Under the pieces are notes generated by a model. The model ran no database searches, was not told where the DNA came from, and saw only the letters and a list, made by a program, of their open reading frames with translations. This document shows positions 12,230 through 24,259 of a stretch of 64,000 nt of DNA, one piece after another. Both the position numbers and the translations under genes were made by a program. The DNA is taken from assembly GCF_027943255.1 (NCBI RefSeq), contig NC_072893.1:118357784-118421783 (forward strand), read 5' to 3'. The first letter of the stretch is position 1; each line of letters opens with the position of its first letter. The stretch comes from Anastrepha obliqua. Taxonomy: Eukaryota > Arthropoda > Insecta > Diptera > Tephritidae.

Positions 12230-12680
12230 GCTGCGTTTGCGTCAACCGCTTTGTGCCGCTGATGATCAGATTTTTAATGTCCACACCAGCTACATATATC
12301 AGCAGGCGTAGCAAAGAAGTAAGAGCCAATATGCCTAGATCTTAACTCCGCCAGAGCAGGGCAGCTAAGGAGAAAGTACTGAGATGATTCCATCTCATCC
12401 TCCATACATCCGACGCAAAACGGACTCGAGGTGATTCCAAGTCTCACAGCATGCATTCCTCACGCATAGTGTCCTGTGACAAAACCCACGAGATTCGAGA
12501 GCTGAGATTTTGTCAACCTCAGAAGCTCGCCTGAGCGCCCCCCATCCACACGTGGCCAGAAGGATTTCGTGACCTTAAAAGTTTGAGTACTTGCCCAGCG
12601 CTCGTTGAGTTGGCGTGAGGCCAACCTTCCCGGAAGCATTCCGCAGATAGTCAGGGGAATCCCAATTCACATATTATTTT
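12230..12680 (-). pseudogene. non-LTR retrotransposon fragment, ORF2 C-terminal tail
   Basis: The minus strand from 12680 to 12274 encodes the region after RNase H that is typical of insect LINEs: Q-L-N-E-R-W-A, K-S-F-W-P-R, L-S-N-L-V-G-F-V-T-G-H-Y, then a zinc-knuckle-like C-V-G-C-M-E-D-E ... L-S-C-P-A-L-A-E-L-R. One in-frame stop interrupts it near 12465 (after G-H-Y-A). A related fragment lies at 59020-59260 on the same strand. The RT domain is absent, so clade assignment is not possible. Confidence 0.6.
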
Positions 12681-12797
12681 GCATTCTGTTGTGTGTTTCT
12701 TCTAAATAGAATGTTGAATTTGAGGGAAGAACGTTCTTTTTTTAAATTTTTAGGTTTTATTGACCTACTCTTCTATTATTTCAAGTTCATCCGATTG

Positions 12798-13013
12798 CTA
12801 TTCACTTAGGAGTCGCCAGGACGATTTTTCTGCATACGGTGCAAGCATTATGAGCTGCCTCCGGGCATCGCCAAGTATCCTCCAGGCAGCTTCCGAAGAT
12901 CCGTTTGAGAGGAGGCTCATGTGAGAAGGCGAATTAGCCGATATCTGGTTGTGCGCTGGCTTTGGGATCCGCCACGTGGAAATGGAACTGTCAAACACTA
13001 CAGCTTCTTTCAA
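12798..13013 (-). CDS. unassigned 71-codon open frame beside LINE fragment
   Basis: An open minus-strand frame with a Ser/Ala-rich composition and no motif I recognise, ending S-S-W-R-L-L-S-E. It lies just upstream, on the same strand, of the LINE tail at 12230-12680. It could be another part of that element or a chance ORF. Confidence 0.2.
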   Translation of the reverse strand: MKEAVVFDSSISTWRIPKPAHNQISANSPSHMSLLSNGSSEAAWRILGDARRQLIMLAPYAEKSSWRLLSE

Positions 13014-13134
13014 TTTGTTGGCAATTTTGGCAGTGGCTATCTAATTTTTTCCTAAAATGCTAATGAATTAATTAATTAAGAAATAAACCAAACATCTGTC
13101 CAAGAGTATTATAAAATTGAGTAGACTTCAAATT

Positions 13135-13500
13135 AGGACCTTAGTAGGGGCCCTCACAGGACATTGTCTCATAGGTCATTATGCAAGGAGATTAGGCGCT
13201 TACATGCATGATTTCTGTAGTAGCTGTAGGAATGAGGAGGAGTTCGAAACAATTCAACACCTTTTTGCACATGCCCGGCTCTAGCCAGAAGCAGGAACCG
13301 ATATTTAAGATCCAACTTCTTAATGAATATAGATAATCTATACACTTTAGGTATCAACAACTTTTTACGCTTTGTCAAAAGCTCAGAATGGTTTAATATG
13401 GAAAGGGAAATGTGGCCCAGCCCCCGCGGCTCACAACGTATCCATTTCGTGGTCTAAGTAGCATCGCTGTCTCTATGTGCGATGCAGCTGCCAAACCTAA
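13135..13500 (+). pseudogene. non-LTR retrotransposon 3' fragment
   Basis: The plus strand reads V-G-A-L-T-G-H-C-L-I-G-H-Y-A-R-R-L-G-A followed by C-S-S-C-R-N-E-E-E-F-E-T-I-Q-H-L-F, the end of a LINE ORF2 with its Cys/His knuckle. A stop follows, then a 3' UTR-like stretch ending with a 'cctaacttaactta' type tail. 5'-truncated and degraded. Confidence 0.6.
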
Positions 13501-16500
13501 CTTAACTTAAGCCCAACGAAAAAAAAAATACATTTGTAGGCTTTATTATCATTCATGATTTCAGAATTTAAAATGCAGCACTTCATTTTCATTATTTTCT
13601 TAAGACATAAAAATTAACTGACAAAAAATGCCAATTTGACTCAGCATCAAAAAATAATATTTAACAATTAAAAGAGGAAAAGTAAGAAAGAATTTGTATA
13701 TTTATAGAAAAAACTCAGAATATGTACATTGCAATACAAATTCTAAATAAAAAATGTTCAATAAAAAATATGTAAGAGAAAGTTTGTAAACTTATAGAAA
13801 AAAATATGAAAATATATTGCAAAATAATTACAATTTTTTTTTAACTTTATTTGGTATTCTGCCTATACCCATAATTCATAGAAGACCTTTTACAAATATT
13901 TAAAAAGTGACGGTGATTTAAGTAATAAAGGTATTTTTCCTGTGGAATATCCTTTCCAATAAACAAATTTTGCATTTCATAGGGAGCTCTTAGATTAGCT
14001 GGACCGGTGTTATCCAATTCCTTTTTCATCTTTCTCATGCAGTGGTGGCGTGGGAGTAGAGACAACTTCATTTGGGTGTGAGTGAAGACGATCCCGGCAT
14101 TTGCTTCAATTTTTAATGCAAAATAAAGGCAAAATATTCATTGTGTTTACCATTTTTCATAAAATATGAAGGAATGTTCTGGTCAAATCGCCACAAGGAA
14201 CTGATGAGTGATTGCTTAAAAGTCAGAAATTTTAAAATCACAAATTTATTCATCTAGGCATTCAGTGAATTTTCGCAAAAAAATATCTAGTAAACAAAAG
14301 TTTGTGCTTTTCTGGCCTGGCCTCATATCAAATGTGCAAAGAATAAAGGGGAGGTCTTCAGGTGGCGCCTTTGCATACTCTCCATTAATTATTTTTCATT
14401 ATTATTTTTATTCAATTTACAATGTATTTGGTAATTATTGTATTTGGTACTTTTGGTAATTATTTCCATTTAAATTTAAAAAAAAAATTTAAATTTTAAA
14501 ATTCTGCTTCTTATCTTAATTTTTAAAATGCTTACATTGAAATAATCAGCAGAAAAAGCCTTCCTTATATGGTTGCTTACGCATTACTCTTTTCCCACAC
14601 TCATAAATTAACGATAAACCGGTATTTCTCTTGCTAGCCAAACACTCATTTCGTTCCATCTCATATCAGTACCAATCTAACCTAATTCGCCGCACAACTT
14701 GTTGTTGGTACTTAAGCGATAGTAAATCCCAAAACTAATTAAATAAATGTCGGCACAAAGTCAGTTGACTACATCATTGTTGTTGCGCAACGCATTGCTT
14801 GATATTCGATATTAACGGTAATTGTATAACAGTGGTAACAACAAACAAGTGCAAGCCGAAAATAATAACAATAATAATGCGCGCAACATTTATGTAAACG
14901 GCACGGTCAATTTGCAATTACCGAATGAAGTAGAAAAAAGAGTATGAATTTGTAAAGAACGTGAAATGTTTTAGGCGCTGGAGTGGCAAATTCCCGCGGG
15001 ACAACTTGAAAGGCTGTGTGGAAAAGTTTAATTTTATTGCGGATAAAGTGTTTCTATGAGGGTGCATTAGTAAGTAGTAGTTGGGTGGGTGGGGTGCTTA
15101 GCTCATAACGAGCGAACGACGAGCGTCGTACACACGACACGCGCTCATTTGCCACAATTTCAAGTGTATGCGTGAGAAAAACGCGGACTGCAATAAACTG
15201 TTTCTTTTTTGCCAGCTGTGAGCGCCGAGATGCGCACACAGATAGTTTGAGTAGCAATGCAAACGAACAGGCGCGAACGCGTGCTGCAATTCTCCAAGGT
15301 ATGTGCGACCAAGAGGGTGGGGAAAGGATATTCATACGTACATACATATTTTATACATATAGGTATGAAAAAAAATTTAAAAGCACCAGCAGAATATTAA
15401 AATTAGACAAGTTCAAGCGGGAAATAGAAATTTTTATCACGTGACCGAATCACAGCAAAGTATTCGCGTGAAATGTGTGCAAGCGTGTGCTAAAAAAAAA
15501 AGAAACACAAAGAGGGGGAAGAGTATCAACTGCAACCCCTTGTTTATTTATTGTTTTTGCTGTTGTTGTTTGGTGTGTTGCCTGCTTTGTTGATTTTGCA
15601 CTTGTTGTAACGCTTGTTTGTTTGCCAGTTAGTGTTTTGCTACAAGCATTCTAGATGAGTATTTGTTTAATACACTTGTTGTTATTGTTTGTGCTTTTTG
15701 TTTGTTTTTGTAACACTTGTCACAGAAATAGCAAATTAGATCAGCTCGAGTTAACAACAATAACATAAATGCGTACTTCGCGGGCGCACCCTAATGCCGA
15801 ATAGTGGCGTATACTTGACGATTGGGGATCATGACAAAACAAAGACAACAATACCAACAACAAAAATAATATAATAAAACAACAAAACATTAATAATGCA
15901 TAACTGATGACAAAAGCTAGCTGCATTATCGTCAAGGCAACACTACAGGCACATGTTGCTTTGCTCATATAAGCAACAATGTTGCTGCAACATTGTTGTA
16001 TGCATTGTAGTGCTCTATTTAGCGGGTAAGGGTGGAAACCGACAGGTTTCAAAGTTGCTGTTGTATTGTGTGTTATTATTGTTGTTATTCTAATCGTACA
16101 TCCATTAGCAGCCTACAAAGAGTAAATGCGCGCTCATCAATGTTGAATGCCAATTCTTTTTTTGTGTTTGTACGCAATTATTATTCATGCGTTTGTGAAG
16201 TATTTCTCATGCGATTTTTAGGTATTTTTTATACACTACATTGCGTTTAAAAACATGTTCCGCGTAAAATAACATGATTCTGCAGAATATCTTTGTAAAA
16301 GAAATAATCCGCGATTCCATCGACTCGTTGAATTGGAGCCTTCGTGTACAATAAAGCATTTGGTACATCCTTTAGTTTTGCCCGCCACTGTGTATTGGTT
16401 TCCACGACACACTTTTTATGCGCTACACCAACAGACAATGCTAACAAGTGCAATGATATCTTTATTTACATTTCGCAATTGTCATGCAGATTTCTATATG

Positions 16501-17299
16501 AAACACTGCTGGTTGTGCACAAGCACATCCATATTTGTGTTAATTCGTATTACGCGGCTATTAAAGTAATGTCGGAACAACTGAAAAAAATTTACAGCTC
16601 ATTACACTTTCGCATTTTTTAACATATTTCATTTAAACGCTTCGCTATTTTAACCCCTAAACTGCACGCCATTTGGCCTTCCTCACTTTGCCTTTTTAAA
16701 TTTTATTCCAACTGCTGGATGAATGCGTTTAAACTGCTTTGTGTAGGTGTTAATTACATAATTATGCAAAACAGGTACTTAGCTCTGGAATGAGACAAAG
16801 AGGAGAGAAAATAAATATATTGAGTGAATGAAAAAAATCGAGAAAACCTTTTTACTGTGGCCCTAGTAAGCTGTAACTAAAGAATTTTGTTGCTGTGAAC
16901 AAAATAAAGGTTGGTCGGAACACAAGTTATTGAGCCATATTTTGTTTTTGAATTTTTTTTTTACACTAACAACTAGAAATCTCGTTTGCTAGGCTTTATG
17001 AAGAATGCACAATACGTCCATTACAAAAAAATGCAGACTGGCTTCTTAGTCAATTACACTCATAATCCTCACAAAAACATGACGTACCGCCAAGAATGTG
17101 GCCGCGAATATGCAGCTCAACTTAAAAACTTCAGCTTGCCTTCAAAATAAAATTAAACATTTTTTTTAGGTTTCTAAAAAAATTATTATACTAATTAATA
17201 AAAATTCAATGCTCCAACGAAATCAAAAACAAAAAATATTATTTGCAGGAAAACCTGTTCCAACTTTGCCAATTACTGTTTGGGAAGGAGAAATTGAGG
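13501..17299. other. transposon-poor part of the Vsx intron
   Basis: Long AT-rich stretch with no recognised element. A 74-codon minus ORF at 13847-14071 shows no family motif. Around 14560-16260 the sequence is less repetitive and somewhat less AT-rich, with CAACAA/TTGTTG runs. No exon with Vsx-like coding was found. Confidence 0.35.
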
Positions 17300-17590
17300 A
17301 GAACAACTACAATGCACAGAATACAGAGGTGGGCCGAACTTCGGACCGCTAACCGGCTCTCAGTGTTTACAGAAAACTGGGATTGTGTTGGTGATATACC
17401 GAAAAAATCAACACAACCTACGCTCAGGTCTCTTCGTTTGCAGTCTGAACAACGACTGATTGGACGAGTGTGTAAATACGTGTGAAATGAGCACAGAATT
17501 CTGTTGCCGATTTCCCGATGATGCGGCAGCCGAAGTTACTCTTACAGTTTTGCCTCGGATGGTCAAACCTGTAATCGAAAATCCTTGTGT
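17300..17590 (-). repeat. dispersed repeat, copy C
   Basis: The reverse complement matches copies A and B: 'taacttcggctgcc', 'cacactcgtccaatcagtc', 'gtatatcaccaacacaatc', 'gagagccgg'. It is shorter than B at the 3' side. Opposite orientation to A and B, consistent with dispersal rather than local duplication. Confidence 0.5.
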
Positions 17591-17619
17591 AACATCCGAA
17601 GGTATATAGTATAAATAAG

Positions 17620-18530
17620 ATATAAATATTCAAAAGTTAATGACAGAGAGAGAAAGAGATCATCTGAGAGTTTCAAATCACCTCTTAGCTGGCAATTGGA
17701 AAGAAGTCGTGTACTTTTAAAGCTTTCATAAAGTTAATTGTTTATTAATTAAACATTTAATTTATTTAATTATTTATTGATTAATATTTCAGAAAATTAA
17801 TTTCTGGAAAATCGATAGCTCTGGAACACTTCTTCTGGTATCGCTTGGGATGAATGCAAACTAGAAAGGTTAAATGGAGGAGAACGAAGAGGCCTGTAAT
17901 CATCAAAGGTGGTTTGGGGGAGACATATGTAAATATTCAAAAGTTAAAGAGAGAGAGAGAGAGTAAGAGAGAGATCTTCTGAGATAGATATTTAAGATCT
18001 TAGTTGGCAATCGAAAAGAATACGCGCCCTGAAGCTTTCATAAAGTTATTATTTTATTTATTCATTCAAATTAGGAAAAAAATTAAATTTCAGAATATAA
18101 ATTTCTGGAAATTCATTAACTCTGGAACATTTTGCCTGGTATCGTTTGGGATGAGCGCAAACCACAATGAAGAAATTGAGGAGAACGAAGAAGCTTCTAG
18201 CCACGAAAGGCGCTTGGGTGAGAAATGAGTATTCGAAAGTTTAATTGGGTGAGAGAGTGAGAAAAAGAGAGAGAGAGAGAGATCTGAGATCTTCACATCT
18301 TCCCGTATGGGATGAGCGCGAACCACCATAAAGAATTTGAGGAGAACGAAGTAGTCTGTAAGCCGGCATTTTTTTTTTGGTGAGACATAAATATACAAAT
18401 GTTAATTAGGGGGTAAGAGAGAGCGAGAGAGAGAGAGAGATACCATTTGAGATCTTCAGATCGTTTGGGATAAGCGCAAAGCACGAAGAAGAAATTGAAG
18501 TTAAATACGAAGGCGGTTCTTACACTAATA
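17620..18530. repeat. tandem array with ~300-bp and ~160-bp units
   Basis: Landmark 'gggatgagcgcaaacca' (with variants) recurs at 17848, 18148, 18309 and 18468, giving spacings of 300, 161 and 159 bp. Each unit also holds 'aatattcaaaagttaa', a (GA)n run, 'gagatct', and 'gaggagaacgaag'. The two short units lack the middle part of the long ones (the 'agctttcataaagtta ... ctctggaac' segment). About four units in all, imperfect. Confidence 0.75.
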
Positions 18531-20655
18531 TTTTTTTCTTTGTTATCCAGTTTAAAGGTTTTAAGCATTTTTTTCGTAGAATAATTTATACTATATATAT
18601 CTTTCCATCGTATACATTTTTATTTCTTCTTGCATTGCATAATGCATAATTACATGATTAACAATAGCATTTTTCACAATTACTGCAAATGACAAACGGA
18701 ATCAAATAGCGGTACCCAGTACCTAGTACAGCAGCGGTGTAGAGGGTTGCCGTTTGTAGTGGGTAATTGTATAATTACTGCATAAAAAGGTAGTAGAAAC
18801 CAGCTAAGCTTAAAAAATAAACCGTTTGGCGGAAATGAAATTAAAAATGCAACAAACATAATTAAAAAATTATGTTATTATCCTGTTAGAAGGAGGCAGC
18901 GATGCAAATTTTTATTTGTGTGCTCGTAGTAGTGGATTTTTTTTTCTCTGCCTACAATTTTTTTCCATTTTTTTTAAGCTGCATACAAATTAATGAATTT
19001 TAAATACCACATTTTCTGCTATTAGAGCTGGAAAAAGTAATTTTGTGCGCGACATTTAGACTTGATGAGCTGAAGGAAGTTACAAAAACAAAAAAAAAGA
19101 AAACAGAAGAACTTGGTAAAAATGTTAGTGACTCAAATAAAGTAATTTTTGCCGCTACTTTGCACAAGCATTTGCATGAAAATTATGCAAAGCGTATTGC
19201 ACTCAAAAAAGCAAAGCGAAAAAAAGTAGCAAAAAAGCGGAAGGAAATGTGCAAGCTAAAATTGCTTAGTTATTTTGTAATTGCAAATGAAACGAAAAAG
19301 TATGTCTCAAAAAGTTAATTTCTTCGCATTTCCAAGCCTCGATCTCTTCATGCACTTTTGTAAGGAAAATAATCTTTTGTGCATTTTCGCGTTTAATACA
19401 TTGTTTTTTTTTTTTTTTGTGTGTACTTCAAAGTGAATTTCGCGCAGGAAATCTTGAAAATATGCATGTTATACTCTCAAGTATTGCAATAATTGCGCTT
19501 TTTGTGTTTTTTCATTTTTATTTTGTGTGACCATAAATGCATTAAATACTCGAAATTGCAAGGCGGCATTTTGGCAAAGGTTCACGGCATTCAGCGCTTC
19601 AAATTGCCTGCAGATTTTGGGTTTTTAAAAGTAAATGGAATCTAAAATTCGCACATGCGGTTGAGTGCATTGCGCTTTTTTTGCCCGTAATCTGTATGAA
19701 ATACTTGAAAATCGCCAAAAAAAAAAAACAAAAAAAAAAACACCCTACTCTACTGCGTGTGATGGATAGCAAGAAAAATACTGCAAGTAGCTGGCTAATC
19801 AATGACTGAAGGAAAACATTCATTGCCATTCCACAAAGTTGTGCAGTATGTACGGCACTAAGTGGCTATGGAGAGCAAAAAATTGGCATTTTTTTAAATA
19901 ATCGATGTAGGCGATTTCGTTGAAAATTGCGCTTTTTGTAATGCGCTTTCATGACAACTTTTGAAGAAGACAGAAATTAAAAGAATAGGTAATCCATGAT
20001 GAAAACTCAGGCATTTGAGCAAATATTTTGGAGAGTTCGAAAAAACAAAAATGTGTTTAAGCAAATTGCTCTGTGCCGTTTTCATTGTTACTCACTAGTC
20101 TCATACTTCCTGCCTGGCTTATGCGCTAGTTGCCAACTAAAATTCCATTCTTATTAAAAACCCTTTTTAAAAACGAAAGTATACTTATTACCGAGTAAAA
20201 TCACTCTAGTAATTGCACCTAGAAAAAATCATCCAAACTAACAGAAGTCAAGTCAGGCTAGTAAACCAGCGTTGCAATGCTTGAAATTTGCATTCACCAG
20301 CATTTGCCGTTAGGAAACCAGCGTTGCTACGCTTGAAATTTCCATTCGCCCACTATATTTTATAAATTATCATCTTTTTGTAAATTATTCAACCTAACCT
20401 AAAATATGAAAAAAATGTAAAACCAAGTTGTGCACCCTTTGAAGGCCTATTACGAACAGTCTGATACGCATAAAGCTGCAATTAGCGGTGCCGCATTTGC
20501 ATTTTGTCATAAAAATAGGGATATTTTCTTTTAAATTAATTAATTTTTCATCGTTCATTTCTAATAATCAATTTTTTATTGCAAATATCAAAACAAATGT
20601 AAAGTATTTCACAGCTGCTTTTGATTACGGTGAAAAAACCAAAATTCAATACGTA
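18531..20655. other. AT-rich part of the Vsx intron, no gene seen
   Basis: No recognised element. A lysine-rich open frame at 19043-19318 looks like chance coding in A-rich DNA. A 54-bp-spaced near-duplicate ('aaaccagcgttgc ... gcttgaaattt') occurs at about 20261 and 20315. Confidence 0.3.
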
Positions 20656-21480
20656 CATACGGCTACGGTTATGGTGTTACGGTGGTTACGGCGTGATGCT
20701 CAGATGTTTGATCAGAACAGCTGATTGCCATGGTTATGTCGGTTTTGGCCGAATCTAAAACATTGCGCCATCTAGCTCGGTTCACTGCTTGCTGGCGCCA
20801 GTTGGTGACACCGAGTGCTGCCAGGTCATGCCTCACTTGATCTCCGTAGAACGGAGATTGGGTCTGCCTCTTCCTCATCGTCCACCAGTGGGTATCCTCT
20901 CCAAGGACTGTCGTGTCGGAGCACTTTCGATCATCCTCAAGACATGGCCAAGCCAGCACAGCCGCAGTATTTTATTACGCTTCACTATGTCCACATCGCG
21001 GTATAGCTCATACAGCGCGCTCTTACATCGGACACGGAACTCATTCTCGCCTACATGAGAAGAGGACCAACGATTTTTTGGAGAATTTTTCTCTCGAACG
21101 CTTCCACTGCGCTCTCATCAGTTGCCGTCCTCATCCATGCTTTTGCGTCCATATATAAGGACGGGGTTGATTAGACTTTTGTACAACGCTGTTTTCGTTT
21201 TTCGTGAGAGGGCTCTACTTCTCGATTGCCTACTGAGCCTAAAGTAGCGCCTGTTGGCAAGAGTTATGCTTCGTTTAATCTCTAGGCTGACGTCCTTCTG
21301 GCTGTTTACACTGGTTCCTAAATAAACAAAGTCCTTCACCACTTCAAATTCGCGTTTGCCAACAGTGACGTACTCTTTGTATGTTGACAGCAGACACTTT
21401 GTTTACTCTCGCTCACCATAAGACCCACTTCTTCTGCTTCCATCTCCAGACTGGCATATTCTTTTTCATATAATTTCAAA
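20656..21480 (-). pseudogene. non-LTR endonuclease-reverse transcriptase fragment
   Basis: The minus strand encodes the C-terminal end of a LINE polymerase. First, V-K-D-F-V-Y-L-G-T-S-V-N-S ... E-I-K-R-S-I-T-L-A-N-R-R-Y-F (21342-21118, thumb region, ending L-I-N-P-V-L-I-Y-G). After a frame break comes L-A-W-P-C-L-E-D-D-R ... G-D-Q-V-R-H-D-L-A-A-L-G-V-T-N-W-R-Q-Q-A-V-N-R-A-R-W-R-N (20959-20669). This combination is usual in RTE/CR1-like 'endonuclease-reverse transcriptase' copies. The polymerase core and endonuclease are missing. Confidence 0.7.
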
Positions 21481-21843
21481 ATTTTATGCTAAATTAGCGT
21501 TTCCAAAGCGCAGTTGGATAGAATTTACGAGCCCTTATAATGCTCTTAAATTCTTAGCCCTATCATCTGGAGATCTTATCATGCCAGTCACATAACTCGA
21601 ATTGGAATTGAACGTATCCAAAAATTTTCATTGGCTGGAGCAACTAAGTTCCTTTCGTTTTCAAGACCCCATACCCTAATAATATTCAAGATGCCTGTTC
21701 ACCCATTTGAAATCACTATCAATTTGCAGTCTCCATCTATTTTCTCTTTATCTTTCGCCTTTGATATTATTCAAGTTGTTGTGGATTGCCCTCCATTTTG
21801 GAGCGAATCTATTTTTTAGATTCTTTCCATACTGGCTTTATAA
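21481..21843. other. intronic spacer, no gene seen
   Basis: Short AT-rich stretch between a LINE fragment and a TcMar element; nothing recognised. Confidence 0.3.
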
Positions 21844-22886
21844 CAGGTGGCGCTAAAGTAATCCTCCTATCAGAAAATGCTATAAATTTTGCGATTGGCC
21901 CCTAATGTCAGTTCTGTTTTGACATTTGTGTAGTAAACACATAATAAACAACGTTACGCTACACTGCTCCAGAACGTGGAATATTGCTGACTATTTATTT
22001 GACCAATAATCGGTCGGTGACTTTGGCACAACGTGAATTTCGTCGCAGATTTCCTCGCCGTCCAACGCCTACTGGTGAAACACTGCGACGTTTAGCCGCT
22101 CGCCTCGAAGAGACTGGCACAACACAAGATGCTGCCAGGCGTGGTAGACCCCGGAGTAGCCGTTCTGCAGAGAATATTGCTGCTGTAGCCGAGGATGTCA
22201 TGGAAGCGCCGTCGACATCGACCAGACGACGTGCCACGCAAATGGGTATCAGTCGACGGTCTTTACAGCGAATTTTGGTACAAGATTTGAAGATGTTTCC
22301 GTACAAAGTCCAGACGGTGCATCAGCTGTTAGCTGTTGACCGCCAATCGTGTCTAACATACGCTCAAGCCATCCTTAATCACCACCAAGAGGAAGATGAT
22401 TTTTCATCAAAAATAATCATGAGTGATGAGGCCCATTTCCATCTTAGCGGGTACGTAAATAAGCAAAATTTACGCTTCTGGGGCACTGAAAATCCGGGTG
22501 TAACCCACTAAGAGCCATTACACCCGCTCAAAGTCACTGTATGGTGTGCTGTTTTGACCGCTCCAGACTTCTTTTTGTGGGGGTTTTTGAAGTCGCGGGC
22601 TTATGTCAACAAGCCTCAGACTCTTGCAGCGCTTAAAGACAATATCCGTCAAGAATGAGAGGACCTATCGCCGGAAGTTTTGGCCAAAGTGATGGAAAAT
22701 GCCATAAAAAGGGCTCAAATGGCAATCAACTGTGGCGGCGGCCATTTACATGACATCATATTCTCGACTTGATGTAAAAAAATTAAAAGACCAAATAAAA
22801 ATAATCCACAAGAAGAATCAAAGTTTTTCATTTTTTTTTTAAATTACAGCCAAAAAACATCGCAAGGTTACTTTTGCGCCACCTTG
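21844..22886 (+). mobile_element. TcMar element with internal deletion, complete TIRs
   Basis: TIRs 'caggtggcgctaaagtaa' (left) and, reversed, 'caaggtggcgcaaaagtaa' (right) bound the element, with TA after 22886. The transposase runs L-T-N-N-R-S-V-T-L-A-Q-R-E-F-R-R-R-F-P, helix-turn-helix to about 22310, then S-D-E-A-H-F-H-L-S-G-Y (first catalytic Asp). A TAA stop follows at 22509. The sequence then jumps from V-T-V-W-C-A-V to L-T-A-P-D-F-F-L-W-G (third Asp), so about 60 residues with the second Asp are lost. A TGA lies at about 22656 and the frame ends G-G-G-H-L-H-D-I-I-F-S-T. The likely start is upstream of the TTG at 21984. Non-autonomous. Its TIRs match the MITEs at 25298 and 56462. Confidence 0.85.
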
Positions 22887-23663
22887 TATAATCTCTGCAT
22901 GCAAAAAATACGCCCTTCATGACACCTCTGATTCAAGAGCTTCTAATTTTTTTTTTCAGATCAACTTTGTTTCCCCTAAACACTATTTCAATAAATTTCT
23001 CTTATCTCTCTCTGTGCTTATTAATGATTTATTTATAAATTTTCTCTATATTTTCTTCCTACTCATTAAGATTATTATCAAAGCAGTAGCAGCTGCGAAG
23101 AGAAACTCACACTGCGTACGACAATTGTCCGAATGGGATGGATGAGCGAGAAACTGAGATACAAGCCCCCATCTACTCGGTGCTAGGTCAGAATTAAAGC
23201 AAACGAGAAGATATACCAGCCAAAGCAGGCGCAAATCTTCCTGTAGCTAGCACGGCCAGCATACAACCAACTCTCTGCAAACAGCGACTGGTTATAGATC
23301 CATCAAATGATTCTAGAAGCGAACTCGAGATGGGAAAGAATCAGCTCATGCAGGATTGCAAAAATTGTGCTACGCAGGCTCAATGTCAGATCTACAAACT
23401 ATATTTGATCTCTTCTCACGAAAAAGTGTAAACTTGTATGGGGATACTGACGGCACATTGTCTCATGCCTTCGTAAGCGACCAAACTAAAGCTAGTGTAG
23501 AACGAAACATGCTCAATATGTGACGAAGTCAACGCCAGGGGCATTCTGGAATACCTACTCTGCCACTGTCCTGCATTTGGCACAACACGAATGAGCTGCA
23601 TAGGTTGGACGTCGCAGATAAAAAAAATTGCAGCCTATTTAAATTATCTAAATTGAGTATTAA

Positions 23664-23711
23664 AGATGAAATATAAAGTTCTTAAACTCTCCATACAAAC
23701 TCTTGGTATTA
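23664..23711. repeat. 48-bp direct repeat, left copy (SINE target duplication)
   Basis: Identical over 48 bp to 24038-24085, exactly flanking the SINE on both sides. Starts 'agatgaaatataaag' and ends 'cttggtatta'. Confidence 0.85.
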
Positions 23712-24037
23712 AAAAAAATAAAATAAAAATAAATAATTGGCGCGTACACTTCTGTTAGGTGCTCCTCCTTCTAATATATTTGTGGTGTGCGTCTTGATGT
23801 TGTTCCACAAATGGAGGGACCTACAGTTTCAGGCCGACTCCGAACGGCAGATATTTTTATGAGGAGCTTTTTCATGGCAGAAATACACTCGGAGGTTTGC
23901 CATTGCCTGCCGAGGGGCGACCGCTATTAGAAAAATGTTTTTATTAATTTTGCTTTCACCGAGATTCGAACCAACGACCTCTCTGTGAATTCCGAATGAT
24001 AATCACGCACCAACCCATTCGGCTACGGCAGCCGCCG
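23712..24037 (-). mobile_element. tRNA-derived SINE, copy 2
   Basis: Minus-strand copy of the family at 50161. The tRNA-like head is at the right (reverse of 'ggctacggcagcc') with a Pol III B box, GGTTCGAATCT, at 23962-23972 reversed and an A-box-like 'agccgaatgggt' near 24020. The body has 'gcggtcgcccctcggcaggca', 'ctgccgttcggagtcgg' and 'gtccctccatttgtgg', and the A/T-rich tail is at the left. Flanked by a 48-bp direct repeat. Inserted in a LINE fragment. Confidence 0.85.
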
Positions 24038-24085
24038 AGATGAAATATAAAGTTCTTAAACTCTCCATACAAACTCTTGGTATTA
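24038..24085. repeat. 48-bp direct repeat, right copy (SINE target duplication)
   Basis: Exact copy of 23664-23711 immediately after the SINE head. Confidence 0.85.
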
Positions 24086-24259
24086 CTATGGATCAATTTC
24101 TGGTCTATGTGCGATCTACAGGATCAGCCAAGTTCAACCTAACCTAAGATTATTGTTAAATTTTTTGTTACAACATCTGTATTAGTCTGTAACGTAATTT
24201 TTTTATTAGCTAATTTTTATTTGAATAAATAAATATGTAAATTTTTTGATTTCCTAATA

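Larger units (their letters stand above)
23060..24180 (+). pseudogene. non-LTR retrotransposon 3' fragment, interrupted by a SINE
   Basis: The plus strand around 23440-23640 reads L-T-A-H-C-L-M-P-S, C-S-I-C-D-E-V-N-A-R, I-L-E-Y-L-L-C-H-C-P-A-F-G-T-T-R, the Cys/His tail of a LINE ORF2. Upstream from 23060 is probably the same element but is too decayed to read. The 3' part continues after the SINE to about 24180 with 'caacctaacctaa'. The SINE at 23712-24037 splits it. Confidence 0.5.

Noticed and set aside
13847..14071. 74-codon minus-strand ORF
   Set aside because: No recognisable domain, no splice context, and outside any element. Treated as chance.
19043..19318. Lys-rich 91-codon plus ORF
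   Set aside because: Composition follows A-rich DNA; no motif or neighbour supports it.
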